A DNA stretch of 64,000 nt, from assembly GCF_008974145.1 (NCBI RefSeq), contig NZ_BJKP01000007.1, forward strand, positions 1 to 64,000, given 5' to 3'. Below the pieces are notes generated by a model that was given only the letters and a program-made list of their open reading frames with translations, was not told the origin of the DNA and did not search any database. Numbering within the stretch: the stretch's first letter is position 1; each line of letters opens with the position of its first letter. Of the stretch, positions 1 to 9,033 are shown piece after piece. The position numbers and the translations under genes were made by a program. The DNA is from Microcystis aeruginosa NIES-4325 (GTDB taxonomy: Bacteria > Cyanobacteriota > Cyanobacteriia > Cyanobacteriales > Microcystaceae).

Positions 1-99
1 GATATCGAACATGATTTTAGTGCATTAAAGAGGGCAAGAATGTATGCTCCTGTGGGGACACCCCTTGATGAAATTATTCGTACTTATTGTGTCGCCTAG
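1..99 (+). pseudogene. C-terminal fragment of a probable transposase
   Basis: Frame 1 is open from the window edge to a TAG at 97-99 and encodes 32 residues ending RTYCVA. The ALKRARMY and LDEIIRTY segments resemble the C-terminal tails of IS630-type DDE transposases from memory, but the catalytic part lies outside the window, so the family is tentative. A repeat at about 125-220 that recurs at 59705-59809 follows directly, which supports this being the right end of an insertion sequence. Whether the gene is intact upstream cannot be seen. Confidence 0.45.
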
Positions 100-124
100 T
101 GTCTCGTTCTTATTTGAAATAACT

Positions 125-220
125 ATAATTACACATATCTAACCACTCCTTGCATGAGTGCCTTTTGCCTTTTGCCTTTTGCCTATCCTAACCAAGACAT
201 TAATTTTGCACGACTACTTA
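125..220 (+). mobile_element. MITE-like dispersed repeat, copy 1 (right end intact)
   Basis: This stretch matches 59725-59809 closely: both run from an AATTACACATATCTAACC segment through a run of TTTTGCC units to a terminus reading TTTTGCACGACTACTTA. In the second copy that terminus has an inverted partner, so it is a terminal repeat. In this copy the left end has decayed or belongs to the neighbouring transposase. The following gene starts only 2 bases after the element ends. Confidence 0.6.
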
Positions 221-222
221 TC

Positions 223-1461
223 ATGTTTGATTCTCCAGTTGATCTTCTCATTCTCTCCAATGGTCCGGGAGAAATATCTACATGGGTGCGTCCAGTTGTC
301 AAGAGATTGCGACAAAACTTAACAGAAGATCGATCGCTGTTGCGGATTTCGGTGATTCTTTCCCCTTGTACTCATTCTATGGGGGCGGAAACGGCAGTAG
401 TTAGGAAATATCCAGAGGTCGATCGAGTCCAGTCGCCAGAAAACTTCTTTAATTTTCTTTTCTGGGGAAAAACCGCCGATAATTGGGATTGGCACCCCAA
501 GGGCATCGTTTTATTTTTAGGAGGCGATCAATTTTTTGCCCTCACCATCGGTAAACGTTTGGCTTATCGCACCGTTATCTATGCGGAATGGGAAGCGCGT
601 TGGTATCGGGGGATCGATCGCTTTGCCGTGATGAATACAAGTGTATTAAATAATATCCCCCAACAATATCAGCATAAATTTACCGTTATCGGCGATTTAA
701 TGGTGGATTTGCCCACTGCTATCACCCCCGATGACACTACCTTAATTGCACTCCTCCCGGGTTCCAAACCCTCGAAATTAGCCCAGGGTGTACCCCTAAC
801 CCTAACCATTGCCGAAAAGATACACGAGCAGGATCCCCAGACTAAATTCTTAATTCCCGTCGCTCCTACCCTAAATTTAGCGTATTTGGCGAAATTTGCC
901 GATCCTAGCTATAATCCGATGATCACTAAAACCGGTTGGAGTGCTGCCCAATTAAAAAACGGCGAAAAACCCTATCTAGAAACAGCGAAGGGGGTAAAAG
1001 TTGACCTAATTACCGATTTTCCCGCCCATAACCAGCTTTCTCGCTGTCATTTAGCTTTAACGACGGTGGGTGCTAATACTGCCGAATTAGGGGCGCTGGC
1101 AATCCCGATGATTATTTTACTACCGACTCAGCAACTAGACGCGATGCGGACTTGGGACGGTTTACCCGGTTTATTAGCCCAACTGCCAGGGGTGGGTTCT
1201 TTATTTGCTAAGATAATTAATCTCTATATGTTGCGGAAAAAGCGTTTATATGCTTGGCCAAATATTTGGGCCGGTGCCGAAATTGTTCCAGAATTATTAG
1301 GGGAATTACAACCAGAGGAAGTGGCAAATATAGCTAGATCCTGGTTAGAAAATCCCGAACAATTAGAGGCTATCCGGCAAAAATTGCGGGCAGTGCGCGG
1401 ACAAGCAGGAGCAGTGGATAAGTTAGTATCTATTATTGTCGAACAATTGTCTAGTTTCTAA
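223..1461 (+). CDS. Lipid-A-disaccharide synthase-related protein (cyanobacterial family)
   Basis: A 412-residue protein starting MFDSPVDLLI. An in-frame ATG at 154 lies inside the upstream repeat and is rejected as the start. An N-terminal SNGPGE motif, a central GGDQFFALTIGKR segment and a C-terminal TTVGANTAELGALAIP segment fit the GT-B-like family annotated in cyanobacteria as related to LpxB. Family members are widespread in oxygenic phototrophs, but their substrate is not established, and an LpxB role in lipid A synthesis should not be assumed. The gene is convergent with dnaG, with a 12-base gap. Its leader is made of mobile repeat DNA, so its promoter is either in the element or upstream of it. 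Confidence 0.75.
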   Translation: MFDSPVDLLILSNGPGEISTWVRPVVKRLRQNLTEDRSLLRISVILSPCTHSMGAETAVVRKYPEVDRVQSPENFFNFLFWGKTADNWDWHPKGIVLFLGGDQFFALTIGKRLAYRTVIYAEWEARWYRGIDRFAVMNTSVLNNIPQQYQHKFTVIGDLMVDLPTAITPDDTTLIALLPGSKPSKLAQGVPLTLTIAEKIHEQDPQTKFLIPVAPTLNLAYLAKFADPSYNPMITKTGWSAAQLKNGEKPYLETAKGVKVDLITDFPAHNQLSRCHLALTTVGANTAELGALAIPMIILLPTQQLDAMRTWDGLPGLLAQLPGVGSLFAKIINLYMLRKKRLYAWPNIWAGAEIVPELLGELQPEEVANIARSWLENPEQLEAIRQKLRAVRGQAGAVDKLVSIIVEQLSSF

Positions 1462-1473
1462 GCAATTAGATAA

Positions 1474-3378
1474 TTAAGCTTGTTGGTAGTGAGGATCAAT
1501 GTCAATTAATTTATTAACAGTTTGATAGAATTCCTGCTGATAAAATTCCCGTTGATTGCTGTCGAGGGAATTAATTAATTGTTCTTGACAGTAACGACGA
1601 TATTCCATTAAACTAATTTTTTCCATAGCTATAATAGCATCTTTAATTTGTTCTTCTGGCTGCAAAATTTGCTGACTGGTATGTTCATTTAAGTGAAATA
1701 AAGAATTAAAATCACGATTTTTGTCCGTGGTGATTATCAATAAATGATTCTGTAAAGCTGACATCAAATCTCTTGGTTTAGTAATTTGGGTTTCTAACTC
1801 TAGAATTACTTGCCATAACCAACGATAATCAGGGACATTAAAAATTAAATCTTTTTCATCCAAAAGTTCACAAATGAGCCTCCGATATTCGGGAGAATGG
1901 AGATAGATTAATAATAGTAACCATTCGGCTTTTTCTGTGCCATTTTTTTCGGATTTATCTAAGGTATTTTTACTCTTAATTGCCAGAGATTTTCCTTGAG
2001 GTTTATTAACCTGTTTAGAGAGATTTTTTAAAATATAAGGCAAACGAGTAGCATCTTTTTGAGCCAAAATCTCAGCACAATAATCTAGATAAAAAGTCCG
2101 TTGATTGCCATCGATTAACTTTTGCAGTAAACTCACCATACTACTAGACACTTGTTGAAAATGTAATCCCTGTTTTAAATCTTTATTAACCAACATTTGC
2201 GAGATTTGCCAATCAATCCAAAAAGGAGATTTTTCGATTAGTTCTCGATAAATACCGGCGGTGAGCTTGTCGAATCCGTTCACCCCGTCAGCACGAGATT
2301 TAAGAAATTCATCGGCATCTTTACCATCGGGAAGATTGAGGATTTTTAGGTTAACTTGTCCTGAATAAACTAGGGAGTTAATTTCCTCGATCGCCCGTTG
2401 TGTTGCTTTAATTCCCGCTTGATCGGCATCAAAATTAAAGATTATTTGTTTACTTTCACTGTAGCGCAAAAGTAATTTAATTTGCTCTTGACTTAAAGCT
2501 GTTCCTAAACAGGCAACCACATTAGTAATACCAGCAGCATGGAGAGCGATCGCATCAAAATAACCCTCCACAACTATCGCTAAATCCTGCTGAATAATTG
2601 TCTGTTTAGCTCGATCGAGAGCAAAGAGAGTTTTTCCTTTTTCAAATAGAGGAGTATCGGGAGAATTTAGATACTTTGGTTGTTCATTACCTAAACTGCG
2701 ACTACCAAAAGCGATCGCTCGTCCTTGACTATCAAAAATAGGAATCATTAAACGATCTCGAAATTGATCGTAATAACCACTACCATTTTGACGCGCTTTA
2801 ATTAATCCTGCTTGTGCCACTAAAGCCACAGGATAGCGCTTTTGTTCCACTAAATAACGATAGAGCGTTTCCCAACCTTCCGGAGAATATCCCAGTTGAA
2901 AAGCTGCGATAGTTTCTGTGGTTAGTTGTCGTTGTACCTTGAGATAATCTAACGCTTTTTCCCCTTGAGGTTGACTAAGGGCGTGTTGATAAAAACTCAC
3001 CGCCACGGCCATTATTTCGTATAATTGTTCCTTGAGTGATAATTGCTGTTCTAATTCCTGACGCTGTTCTACTGCTAGAGTTTTAATCGGAATTTGATAC
3101 CTTCTAGCAAGCTCGAAAACCACTTCACTAAAAGATTGTTTCCCCACTTCCATGAAAAATTTAATCCCGTTTCCCCCCGCACCACAGCCAAAACAGTAAT
3201 ACATTTGTTTGGCAGGACTAACCGTAAAACTAGGAGATTTTTCCTCGTGAAAAGGACATAAACCGACGTATTCCATTCCCCTTTTTTTGAGGACGACTCT
3301 CTCGGAAATTAAATCCACAATATCAATTCTTTGTTTAACTTCTTCGATCGTATCCGGATGTAGTCGCGGTGTATCCAT
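1474..3378 (-). CDS. dnaG: DNA primase DnaG
   Basis: A 634-residue primase that makes RNA primers for replication. The N-terminal CHC2 zinc site is visible as C41, H44, C62 and C65 (CPFHEE, then CFGCGAGG). The TOPRIM catalytic core follows, with acidic motifs VVEGYFDAIAL and FNFDADQAG near residues 270 and 315. The remaining C-terminal half is the helicase-interacting region, which is normally variable. Length is normal for the family. An array of TATCAGT-type heptamers abuts the start codon at 3379-3440, so the upstream control region is repeat DNA. Expression is probably monocistronic because the next minus-strand gene begins beyond a 400-base gap. Confidence 0.95.
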   Translation of the reverse strand: MDTPRLHPDTIEEVKQRIDIVDLISERVVLKKRGMEYVGLCPFHEEKSPSFTVSPAKQMYYCFGCGAGGNGIKFFMEVGKQSFSEVVFELARRYQIPIKTLAVEQRQELEQQLSLKEQLYEIMAVAVSFYQHALSQPQGEKALDYLKVQRQLTTETIAAFQLGYSPEGWETLYRYLVEQKRYPVALVAQAGLIKARQNGSGYYDQFRDRLMIPIFDSQGRAIAFGSRSLGNEQPKYLNSPDTPLFEKGKTLFALDRAKQTIIQQDLAIVVEGYFDAIALHAAGITNVVACLGTALSQEQIKLLLRYSESKQIIFNFDADQAGIKATQRAIEEINSLVYSGQVNLKILNLPDGKDADEFLKSRADGVNGFDKLTAGIYRELIEKSPFWIDWQISQMLVNKDLKQGLHFQQVSSSMVSLLQKLIDGNQRTFYLDYCAEILAQKDATRLPYILKNLSKQVNKPQGKSLAIKSKNTLDKSEKNGTEKAEWLLLLIYLHSPEYRRLICELLDEKDLIFNVPDYRWLWQVILELETQITKPRDLMSALQNHLLIITTDKNRDFNSLFHLNEHTSQQILQPEEQIKDAIIAMEKISLMEYRRYCQEQLINSLDSNQREFYQQEFYQTVNKLIDIDPHYQQA

Positions 3379-3440
3379 AATCAGTTATCAGTTATCAGTT
3401 ATCAGTTATCAGTTACCAGTTATCAGTTATCAGTTACCAG
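3379..3440. repeat. Heptamer tandem repeat (TATCAGT family)
   Basis: About eight tandem copies of a 7-base unit (AGTTATC, sometimes AGTTACC) directly precede dnaG. The same unit recurs at 4906-4925, 9673-9760, 38146-38172, 62170-62188 and 63977-64000. It fits the short tandemly repeated repetitive sequences known from cyanobacteria. Confidence 0.85.
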
Positions 3441-3780
3441 GAGATTTGCTTTTATTTATTCTCCCCGTCTCCCCCTTTGTTTACCGATCGCTGATCACTG
3501 AAAAATCTCCCCAACACCTAGCACCCCCACTAATACCCTTTTTGACTCCTAGAAATTCGCACCCATAAGTAATAAGAAAGGACTTGACTTTGCCGGCGGC
3601 TTGTGCTATGCTTTTCTAATAATGGAAATCTGTGCAAATTTTGCTAATTTCAAAGATTCCTATTATGAATAAAATCCTTTAAAAATATTATTTCAAAATC
3701 TCCCGACAAAAGCAAGCAAAATTTTGCCAATAATTGTTAAGTTTTGTTAAAAATGCAGAGACGGGCAAGGAAAGAACTGA
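3441..3780. other. Intergenic region between dnaG and the ketosynthase
   Basis: About 340 bases with no convincing gene. The left part holds a CT-rich string and a fragment reading GATCGCTGATCACTGAAAAA, related to scraps at 20414 and 53765. The right part is AT-rich and lies downstream of a consensus-like plus-strand promoter (3584-3612). An open frame at 3287-3568 is antisense to dnaG and repeat-derived and is not counted as a gene. Confidence 0.6.
3584..3612 (+). promoter_or_regulatory. Candidate sigma-70 promoter without an obvious gene
   Basis: TTGACT at 3584-3589, a 17-base spacer and TATGCT at 3607-3612 make a near-consensus promoter pointing right. No open frame follows before the convergent ketosynthase end at 3781, so it would make either a short noncoding transcript or an antisense transcript of the ketosynthase. 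Confidence 0.45.
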
Positions 3781-4905
3781 TTACTGATTACCGAAAAACT
3801 TCCCCACTGCGATGGCGGCATTTTGTCCTCCGAAACCGAAACTAAGACAGAGACAATTGTGCGGAGAAAAATTAACAGCCGATCTAATTAAATTTAATTG
3901 AAAAGGCGACTCGCGCACACCGACACAGGGGGGAATTAGCTGATTTTTCAGGGCCATTAAACAAAAAGCCACACCTAACGCCCCCGAAGCCCCTAAAGTG
4001 TGTCCTGTTGCCCCTTTTGTCGAGCTTACAGCCACTTGCGAGCCAAAAATGCTGGCGATCAGGTTTGCCTCCCGTTCATCGTTTAAACGGGTGCTAGTGC
4101 CGTGGGCGTGAATGTAATTAATTTCATCTTTTCTTAATTGACTTCTGTGCAAACATAGTTCTATCGCTTTGGTAGCACTACGATTATCCACCGCCGGGGC
4201 GCTAACATGAGCGGCATCACAGCTAAAACCATAGCCCAAAATTTGCCCGTAGATGGAGGCATTTCTGCTTAAAGCCAATTCTTCCGATTCAAGGACTAAA
4301 ATCGCCCCTCCTTCGCCCAAAACCAAGCCCTCCCTAGCTCTATCAAAAGGATAACAGCCCGTTTTCGCCAAAGCTCCCATCTGTTCAAATCCCACCAAAG
4401 TTAAGGGAGTGATCGGAGTTTCGATCGCCCCGACTAAAACTCGATCGCATTCTCCCATTTTGATTAATTCTATACCCTGAGCGATCGACCAGATGCCCGT
4501 GGCACAGGCCGCCATGGGTGCTAAGACTGGGGCGCCGGTTTCTATAATTCTAGCGGTCAATACCGAGGCGCGATCGGGTAAACTATCTAACCAGTTTTCT
4601 ACTATTCCCGTCGCTGCCATCCGTTCCCATAAACCCTGACAACCGCGACTAGAACCGATAGTGACAGCACAATCCTCTAAGGGAGGCGTTAACTTCGCGT
4701 CTTCAAGGGCGGCAATCAGGGCAATTTTGGTTAAATCCTCTAAAAATGCGGGTTTGTGACCGATTAAACCCAAGGGTAAAGCGGGTAAATCAGAAAAGGG
4801 TTGTTGCCTAGTTATACCAGTTTTTCCCTCTAGTAATCTTTGCCAACTCTGACTTAAATTTCCCAGAGAACTGATCAACCCAATTCCCGTCACTACAACA
4901 TTCAT
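3781..4905 (-). CDS. Beta-ketoacyl-ACP synthase, FabF type
   Basis: A 374-residue thiolase-fold condensing enzyme, shorter than typical FabF (about 410). The catalytic triad is present: C134 in AACATG, H268 in HAHGTST and H302 in KGATGHTLGASG. The family extends acyl chains on ACP by decarboxylative condensation of malonyl-ACP in fatty acid synthesis. Cyanobacteria often carry a second, shorter FabF-like protein beside the main one, and this is probably that paralogue, so its exact role (chain length or specialised lipid) is uncertain. It stands alone on the minus strand, with heptamer repeats upstream and a hairpin separating it from the cyclophilin gene. Confidence 0.85.
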   Translation of the reverse strand: MNVVVTGIGLISSLGNLSQSWQRLLEGKTGITRQQPFSDLPALPLGLIGHKPAFLEDLTKIALIAALEDAKLTPPLEDCAVTIGSSRGCQGLWERMAATGIVENWLDSLPDRASVLTARIIETGAPVLAPMAACATGIWSIAQGIELIKMGECDRVLVGAIETPITPLTLVGFEQMGALAKTGCYPFDRAREGLVLGEGGAILVLESEELALSRNASIYGQILGYGFSCDAAHVSAPAVDNRSATKAIELCLHRSQLRKDEINYIHAHGTSTRLNDEREANLIASIFGSQVAVSSTKGATGHTLGASGALGVAFCLMALKNQLIPPCVGVRESPFQLNLIRSAVNFSPHNCLCLSFGFGGQNAAIAVGKFFGNQ

Positions 4906-4940
4906 TTATCAGTTATCAGTTATCGGAATATTAAATGATT

Positions 4941-4986
4941 GGGTGGGTTAGGGGGACGATAATTTAATCTTCCCCCTAACCCACCC
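4941..4986. terminator. Strong hairpin between ketosynthase and cyclophilin genes
   Basis: GGGTGGGTTAGGGGGA (4941-4956) is perfectly complementary to 4971-4986, giving a 16-bp stem with a 14-base loop, 10 bases beyond the cyclophilin stop. No clear T run follows on the minus strand, so it may be an RNA-stabilising hairpin or a repeat rather than a classic terminator. Confidence 0.5.
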
Positions 4987-4996
4987 TAACCGATCG

Positions 4997-5734
4997 CTAT
5001 TTTTTCAGATTTTCTGCACCAGAAATAACTTTGGCCGAGTCAATTTTATCCCCTTGTTTAATCGTATCAATCACTTCCATTCCCTTAGTGACATAACCAA
5101 AAACGGCATAATCACCATCGAGGAAATTGATATCCGACAGGGCAAAATAAAACTGAGAAGAAGCGGAATTAGGTTGTTGAGAACGGGCCATCGCGATCGC
5201 ACCGCGTTTATGGGGTAAAGCGACGATAGGAGTGCGGGCCGTGGCCTGTTGACCGATTGCTTTCCCATAAATCGGCTCTTTTTCGTCTTTAAGGAGAATT
5301 TCTAGGGGAACATAACGAGATTGCTTGGTTTTTGGATCGACAAAACCACCAGTTCCGCGACCCTGGGGATCACCACCTTGGGCGACAAAAGGCTGCGGTT
5401 CTGTAACCACGCGATGGAAAGTTAAACCATTATAAAAACCTCTCTCCACCAGATCCACAAAGTTACCGGCAGTAATTGGGGCCGCATTGCCATCAATTTC
5501 GATCGTTACCGGTTTACCTTTAATAATCATCTCGACCACGGCAGTTCCATCTAAGCGGGGTTTGTAATTATCCATGTTGACACTGCCCGAACTGGCAGAT
5601 TGAGAGGTTTGGGTGATACTAGAATTATCGGGGGTGGAATTAGCTTCTTGGGAAGAACAGCCGAAAAGTGTCGTCGTTGCGATCAAAAAAACACAAACTA
5701 CAGACAACCACCAAGATTTTCTTATCTTCATCAT
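4997..5734 (-). CDS. Cyclophilin-type peptidyl-prolyl isomerase lipoprotein
   Basis: A 245-residue protein. A basic, hydrophobic N-terminus ends in a lipobox (LFGC at residues 23-26), so it should be lipid-anchored outside the cytoplasm. A linker rich in Ser/Thr/Gln follows, then a cyclophilin domain from about residue 60: NFVDLVERGFYNGLTFHRV, GGDPQGRGTGG, AMARSQQPNSASSQFYF and YAVFGYV are recognisable family blocks. The conserved active-site Arg (FHRV) is present. Function: proline isomerisation during folding of periplasmic or lumenal proteins. Paralogues of this kind are common in cyanobacteria. The upstream neighbour on the same strand is ycf4, 28 bases away, so the two may be co-transcribed. 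Confidence 0.9.
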   Translation of the reverse strand: MMKIRKSWWLSVVCVFLIATTTLFGCSSQEANSTPDNSSITQTSQSASSGSVNMDNYKPRLDGTAVVEMIIKGKPVTIEIDGNAAPITAGNFVDLVERGFYNGLTFHRVVTEPQPFVAQGGDPQGRGTGGFVDPKTKQSRYVPLEILLKDEKEPIYGKAIGQQATARTPIVALPHKRGAIAMARSQQPNSASSQFYFALSDINFLDGDYAVFGYVTKGMEVIDTIKQGDKIDSAKVISGAENLKK

Positions 5735-5762
5735 TTTATAGCCAAAAAGAGCGAAAAAAGAC

Positions 5763-6329
5763 CTACAATCCCTCTAGAGGAATTTCCAGAAAACGAGCGA
5801 GTTCCGCCCCTTGATTTTCCAATTCCGAGAGGGACATCGGATCACCGACGCGAGTTAAAGGGATATCGCGACGCTGTTTAATCCGCAGGAATAGTTCCCG
5901 TTTCGGGTTGAGTCCTTCTCGCACCTCGGCCCGCACAGCTTGCACATCTTCAAGAGGCCAATCGAGATCAATGCGACGATTTTTGCCAGGGTAGCCCCAA
6001 CGAAAGATTTTAACTTTGCCGGTTTCCTTATTAAACTCGTTGTAACCACCCCCGACATTCCAGAGGAGAGATAACCAGAGATAGGTGGCTAAAAGCGTCC
6101 CCGCAGTGCCATAAAAGAGGAGGGCGACTCCTTGTGGAATAAATTGTAAGGAACTGGTATCGCTAACGAGAAGTAGATTGACCTTCAAATAACTGGAAAG
6201 ACCAGCGAGGAGAAACCCTAGACCGCCAATAGAGACGATTACAGCCCAAAAATAGTTACTAGGGCGACGGGAACCCACTACTTCTTGCCGTAGGATTAGG
6301 CTATCTTTACTTGTTGTTTGCGCTTTCAT
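5763..6329 (-). CDS. ycf4: Photosystem I assembly protein Ycf4
   Basis: A 188-residue thylakoid membrane protein. It opens with a soluble segment (RQEVVGSRRPSNYFWA), then two membrane helices (about residues 28-48 and 68-90), and a C-terminal soluble domain with FRWGYPGKNRRI and the LEIPLEGL end typical of Ycf4. It acts as a scaffold in photosystem I assembly and is conserved from cyanobacteria to chloroplasts. It precedes the cyclophilin gene on the same strand. ycf3, encoding another PSI assembly factor, lies 13 kb away on the plus strand. Confidence 0.95.
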   Translation of the reverse strand: MKAQTTSKDSLILRQEVVGSRRPSNYFWAVIVSIGGLGFLLAGLSSYLKVNLLLVSDTSSLQFIPQGVALLFYGTAGTLLATYLWLSLLWNVGGGYNEFNKETGKVKIFRWGYPGKNRRIDLDWPLEDVQAVRAEVREGLNPKRELFLRIKQRRDIPLTRVGDPMSLSELENQGAELARFLEIPLEGL

Positions 6330-6410
6330 GAATTGTTTTTAAGGTTGCCTAGAGTCATTTTACCAGCTTTTTTCTCCCCACTCCCCCGCTCCCCTCCTCC
6401 CTACTCCCCA
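6330..6410. repeat. CT-rich low-complexity string
   Basis: Part of the gap between ycf4 and sqdB. The sequence from about 6370 is a C/T-rich string of CTCCCC units, similar to strings at 9768-9845 and 20041-20110. No gene seen. Confidence 0.6.
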
Positions 6411-6781
6411 CCTGACAGGTGTAGGTATTTTACAACTAGGGTAATAGAACCCAGAAGAAAACCAGAAATCTGACATCAGGATTTGAGGTGGAGAGTTTTT
6501 CTTAAGACAGTGTGTTGGGGGGAAGTGGCGACAAATTGGGTTCAGGAAATTGATTTTCTGCTTCTCCACCCATCATAACCATCCAGAGAGTGGCTACATA
6601 GCTAACCAAAGGCGTTCGGCTGCTCAACAGCTTAGATGCTCTGAAACTATGCACGACCACTGCTTGAGATCTTTGTTTTTCAGCATTGCCTTTCACGATG
6701 CTCCTCCAAATCTCTAGCTTGATTTTCTCACCTTAAGTGTGTGACTGCTCACCTCTTTTTAATAAACCTACACCTGTCAGG
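6411..6781. mobile_element. 371-bp element bounded by 16-bp inverted repeats
   Basis: CCTGACAGGTGTAGGT at 6411-6426 has an exact inverted copy at 6766-6781. The ends, size and intergenic position fit a MITE or a small nonautonomous transposon. No clean target-site duplication was found, although CCCCA occurs on both sides. The element contains a short minus-strand frame at 6502-6696. Confidence 0.65.
6502..6696 (-). CDS. Possible small ORF inside the inverted-repeat element
   Basis: 64 codons starting with GTG, preceded by a good ribosome-binding site (GGAGGAG, 5 bases upstream), beginning MKGNAEKQRSQ and containing a WMVMMGGEAENQF segment. I do not recognise the protein. Its tidy position inside the element, with a ribosome-binding site just downstream of one terminal repeat, is the only argument for coding. 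It may be a remnant of a longer mobile gene or chance. Confidence 0.3.
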   Translation of the reverse strand: MKGNAEKQRSQAVVVHSFRASKLLSSRTPLVSYVATLWMVMMGGEAENQFPEPNLSPLPPNTLS

Positions 6782-6845
6782 GACCCCATCACCCCCGCTA
6801 TGTTCACGCAGATTAAGTTGGTAAAGGGTGACACAAAACTGCTAG

Positions 6846-8036
<1,191 letters not shown>

Positions 8037-8058
8037 TTTATCAGTCAATGATAAGTTG

Positions 8059-8091
8059 AGGATGGGCAAGTAACCCATCCTTTCCGTTTTT
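8059..8091. terminator. Terminator after sqdB
   Basis: AGGATGGG (8059-8066) pairs with CCCATCCT (8074-8081) across a 7-base loop, followed by a T-rich stretch to 8091. It sits between two convergent genes and probably serves sqdB. Confidence 0.7.
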
Positions 8092-8137
8092 CTAATGTAT
8101 CGCCATCAAACTCGATCTTAATCCGCACTGATGGGAA

Positions 8138-8638
8138 TTATTGTCGTCCGCAATTGGGGGAATTAGGGCAACGTTCCCGCATTAACTGGGAAAATTCCGT
8201 TCTTTGAGCGGGAGTTAACACTTGGCGAATTTCCAAAAAACTCTCAAATTGCAGGTTACTCATTTCTTGGCGATTGCGAGAGATTTGCTGATGTTTAGCA
8301 CGGATATCTCGATCGGAGGCATTATTCGATAATAAACTATTTAATTCTTGTTCGTTGCTTCTCATGGTTTCTCGCAATTTTTGCATTTGTCCCCGGTATT
8401 TCTGACGAATAGCGGCAACTTTTGACTTTTGGTCATCGCTAAGGTTCAATTGTTCGATTAGTCTTTCTCTAGAATTATCCACCCGATGGGGACGACTCTC
8501 GGGACGCTGGGGAGAGCTAGTTTGAGCAATAAATAGACCATCTTGGGGATAGGATAGCACAGGGGCAGTTGATACTAGGTTAGCCGCCAGAGTTAAAGCC
8601 ATGGTTGTGCCGAGAATCGAGACAGTAGAAAGGGACAT
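8138..8638 (-). CDS. Spy/CpxP-like periplasmic LTxxQ-motif protein
   Basis: 166 residues. The ATG at 8638 is chosen because GGAGG lies 6 bases upstream; a longer frame from a TTG at 8653 overlaps that site. A signal peptide (MSLSTVSILGTTMALTLAA...) is followed by a helical, charged domain rich in Arg/Gln/Glu, with LNLSDDQKSKV and LTPAQRTEF, the two LTxxQ-like repeats of the Spy/CpxP family. Members act as periplasmic chaperones or stress sensors. It is the last gene of an operon behind an ECF sigma factor and a membrane protein, suggesting an envelope-stress output or feedback sensor for that sigma factor (inference). Confidence 0.75.
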   Translation of the reverse strand: MSLSTVSILGTTMALTLAANLVSTAPVLSYPQDGLFIAQTSSPQRPESRPHRVDNSRERLIEQLNLSDDQKSKVAAIRQKYRGQMQKLRETMRSNEQELNSLLSNNASDRDIRAKHQQISRNRQEMSNLQFESFLEIRQVLTPAQRTEFSQLMRERCPNSPNCGRQ

Positions 8639-8658
8639 AATTGACCTCCACAAAGAAA

Positions 8659-9033
8659 TTAAGGATTATAGGTAGAATAGGTGAGTTGAGGCTCGTTTAA
8701 GGTCATCCAAGGCGAACTATAAACGCTAGGAGCAGCAATCGGTGCAGCGATGCTATGGTTCCAACTCTCCACTAAAAAAGCTTCTAACTCCTCGTCAGAA
8801 ATTTGGCCCAGTTGTGGATGAGGATGAGACCAACGATAGGAAGCAAAAATCAGCACAGATAAGGCAGTAATACCAGTTATCCACCTCAATAAAGGCGGCA
8901 ATTTTGGGCAAGTTACCGGCCTTTCTCCCCTAATCATTTGCATTAATTGTTCTTCTTCATCTATCGGTCGAGGTGGCAGCGATGGACGATAGCGACGCAT
9001 AAAATTAACTACTTTGTCATCTTCTGGGGACAT
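8659..9033 (-). CDS. Probable membrane anti-sigma factor
   Basis: 124 residues: an N-terminal cytoplasmic part of about 48 residues, one membrane helix (about 49-66, RWITGITALSVLIFASYRW) and a 55-residue outer part. The start codon overlaps the stop of the sigma gene (TAATG), indicating translational coupling. There is no HxxxCxxC zinc motif of the common ZAS anti-sigma domain. The anti-sigma call therefore rests on topology, size and gene order rather than on a recognised domain. It is followed by the Spy-like gene. Confidence 0.6.
   Translation of the reverse strand: MSPEDDKVVNFMRRYRPSLPPRPIDEEEQLMQMIRGERPVTCPKLPPLLRWITGITALSVLIFASYRWSHPHPQLGQISDEELEAFLVESWNHSIAAPIAAPSVYSSPWMTLNEPQLTYSTYNP

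Noticed and set aside
3287-3568. Plus-strand frame with a VISYQLP repeat
   Set aside because: It is antisense to dnaG at one end and reads through heptamer repeats; no coding evidence.
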